A stretch of DNA of 64,000 nucleotides from assembly GCA_029204225.1 (NCBI GenBank), contig CM055107.1, positions 6,608,873 through 6,672,872 on the forward strand, read 5' to 3'. This DNA comes from Diphasiastrum complanatum (Eukaryota; Streptophyta; Lycopodiopsida; Lycopodiales; Lycopodiaceae). The notes below the pieces were generated by a model that worked only from the letters and a program-made list of their open reading frames with translations, did no database searches and had not been told where the DNA came from. This document shows positions 62,290 to 64,000 of this stretch, piece by piece (position 1 is the first letter of the stretch; each line of letters starts with the position of its first letter). Made by a program: the position numbers and the translations under genes.

Positions 62290-62580
62290 GAGGTGCTCCT
62301 ATCTTTTGAAAGTAAAGAAATATGGAGACTTACGGATGTGTGTTGACTACAAGGGGTTGAATAAGATACCTATTAAAAATAAATATCCATTACCCCGTAT
62401 GGATGATTTGGTAGATCGTTTAGGTGGAGCTAAATACTTCACAAAAATACATCTTAGAATCGAATATCATCAGATTAGAATTCATTCGAGTGATGTACAA
62501 AAGACTGGTTTTTGCCTCAGTTGCATTATACAACTTAGGAGAAGGAGTTATTTGTTGTGATACATGCACTTCGTTTGCGA
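62290..62580 (+). pseudogene. Ty3/Gypsy RT fragment joined to RNase H
   Basis: Plus-strand translation gives [40 protein letters not shown] and [15 protein letters not shown], classic Gypsy RT fingers and palm. In KIHL, a His replaces the first catalytic Asp of KIDL. Sequence then jumps to an RNase H block [12 protein letters not shown] in another frame, so the YVDD motif and most of RT are deleted. It lies opposite in strand to the gag remnant at 60.7-61.9 kb. Confidence 0.82.
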
Positions 62581-62725
62581 ATCTTTCATGTTCATGTCTT
62601 CTCGACAGGTGTTCGTGAAACTTTCGTGTTTCGTGTCTCTTGACTTTCATGTTCGTGAACAACTTCATCAGGCAGATGGCTGAAAGCTAGCAAAGCTTTG
62701 TAATTAGAAACGTTTTGTTTCTTCA
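62581..62725 (-). repeat. Copia 3' LTR fragment (minus strand)
   Basis: Starts TGAAGAAACAAAACG after a TTGAGAGAGAGC polypurine tract (62726-62737). The first 45 bp match 17338-17381. The left limit is set only by the Gypsy remnant. Confidence 0.6.
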
Positions 62726-62739
62726 GCTCTCTCTCAAAG

Positions 62740-64000
62740 CATGATAGCTTTAAGATCCCGAGACTGCTCCTCTATCTCTCAAAGAGTCCTTTGTCCAGTG
62801 CTTTGGTGAAGATGTCAGCAACCATGTCTTTCATTCTGATGAAGGTGGTCTGTAGCATCTTCTTTTCAATTGGATCCCTGATCAAGTGATACTTGATCGC
62901 ATTATGTTTCGTTCTCGAATGGAACACATGATCTTTCGTTACATGTATTGTAGAGGTGTTGTCCATCTGCAAGACCAAAGACTCGTTTCTTGTTTTGCCC
63001 AATTTGTCCAGGAACTGCCTTAGCCAGATTATCTCGTTGGCCATCTTTGCTGTTGCAACGTACTCTGCTTTGCAGTTGCTTTGCAGGATGATTGGGCCAT
63101 AATGGTCTACTTCTTGCTGACCCAGAGAACTGCTGCCCTTGATGCGATGGTGCATCCTCCTGAGACGCTTTTACAATCGTCCTTGAGAGATGCCCAGCTA
63201 CCGTCGCTGCAGGAAAGCATCCTGAAATTTGCATCACGACAATAACACAACTCATAATCCCTCGTTAATTGAAGATATTGCAAAATGCGTTTTGCAATCT
63301 TCCAATGTGTCAAGCCTGGATTCGTGTAGAATTGGCTCATCGTGAATACTGCATAAGCAATATCAGGACATGTGTTGTCTGCAAGGTACAGTGATCCTAT
63401 TAGCTTCCTATAAGATGTGAGCTGCATCTGTTCTCTCTCTTCCTCAGTCCTCGGACAGTCATCATTTGTCAGCACCGTCCCTGCAAACATTGGAGTATTT
63501 TCTCCTTTGCAGTTCAGCATCTCAAAGTCCTGTAGGATCTTCTGAGTGTATCTGGATTGGTGAAGGTATAACTTATCTCCCTCATAGTCCCTTTCAATTT
63601 GTAAGCCTAGGTAACACCTGGCTTCTCCCAGATCCACGATCTCAAAATGTTTCGAGATGTCTGTCTTCACTTCAGCAATCAGCCGCTCACTCCTGCAAAG
63701 TATCAGAGTGTCATCCACATACACAACCACAATGATGATCTGCCCATCTGTAACTCTGACATATACATTGGAATCAGCCAACAGAGGCTTGAATCCTAAT
63801 GATTTCAGGGCTTGATCTTTCTTCTTGTACCATTGTCGGGCTGATTGTTTCAGACTAGATGCTTCTATGCATTCTGCATGCATAGTCAAGAAGTGAATTC
63901 GAGACATATCTTGGGGGTTGATCCATATAGACCTCTTCGTCTAGTTCGCCATGCAAGAAGGCTGTCTTCTTGTCCACAATGTGGATCCTGAGGTCATAAG
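62740..64000 (-). pseudogene. Copia RT-RNase H remnant, continues off the right edge
   Basis: Minus-strand order is RT block VDKKTAFLHGELDEEVYMDQ (63.92-63.99 kb), frame change, SARQWYKKKDQALKSLGF, VVYVDDTLIL (intact active site) and HFEIVDLGEARCYLGLQIER. Then come ENTPMFAGTVL, YRKLIGSLYL, a frame change near 63110, and RNase H CKAEYVATAKMANEIIWLRQ, QMDNTSTIHV and SRTKHNAIKYHL...ADIFTKALDKGLF. The GLKQSARQW type separates it from elements A-G. At least two frame changes make it inactive. Confidence 0.9.

Overview
This window comes from the nuclear genome of a land plant. Three things point to that: an intact four-exon class III (secretory) peroxidase gene, a dense set of Ty1/Copia retrotransposons primed by initiator tRNA-Met, and long GA/CT and AT/GT microsatellites. 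The lineage (bryophyte, lycophyte, fern, gymnosperm or angiosperm) cannot be settled from this sequence. The peroxidase at 49.5-51.1 kb is the only intact host gene I can defend. Almost everything else is nested or broken mobile DNA, satellite-like sequence, or unrecognised intergenic DNA.

Layout. 1-5.5 kb: degenerate Copia element A (plus strand; its 5' LTR runs off the left edge and its 3' LTR is cut short). 5.5-11.8 kb: the RNase H region of an older Copia element (H0), split by complete Copia element B, which has 274-bp LTRs with non-TG/CA ends. 11.8-14.9 kb: a 200-bp direct repeat, two long GA arrays and mostly unrecognised DNA. 14.9-16.7 kb: a minus-strand Copia pol remnant (D) joined to a fragment of an A-family LTR. 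17.4-18.6 kb: a Copia gag/protease remnant. 18.9-24.1 kb and 28.6-30.5 kb: parts of an old cut-and-paste transposon that looks TNP2/CACTA-like, together with T-rich repeats. Inside its coding frame lies Copia element C (24.07-28.62 kb), with both LTRs and a GAATT target duplication, but no RT or RNase H. 30.4-33.4 kb: a degenerate satellite-like array containing a 796-bp solo LTR with a CTCAA target duplication.

33.9-34.6 kb: an inverted copy of the peroxidase 3' flank. 35.0-37.3 kb: Copia fragment F (B family). 37.3-40.5 kb: Copia element E (minus strand), which carries one 694-codon open frame of gag-protease plus a shrunken pol remnant without RT motifs. 40.5-44.3 kb: mostly unrecognised DNA with a CT-flanked tandem duplication. 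44.3-47.3 kb: B-family element G inserted just after a Copia 3' LTR that is itself followed by a primer-binding site. 49.3-52.7 kb: the peroxidase gene and its duplicated 3' flank, which holds a foldback-rich insertion absent from the other copy. 52.7-64.0 kb: a compound microsatellite, three truncated LTRs with primer sites or polypurine tracts, Copia RNase H and RT fragments, and two Ty3/Gypsy fragments.

Reading the nests together gives a partial history. The transposase, the satellite and H0 are older than C, the solo LTR and B respectively. Target duplications, and open frames that become continuous when the insertion is ignored, support these orders. The observations most worth following up are the Copia elements C and E, which kept a long open gag-protease frame while losing RT; a composite palindromic cis-motif shared by otherwise different LTRs; the non-canonical LTR termini of the B family; and the inverted duplication of the peroxidase flank with a clean empty site for a foldback insertion.
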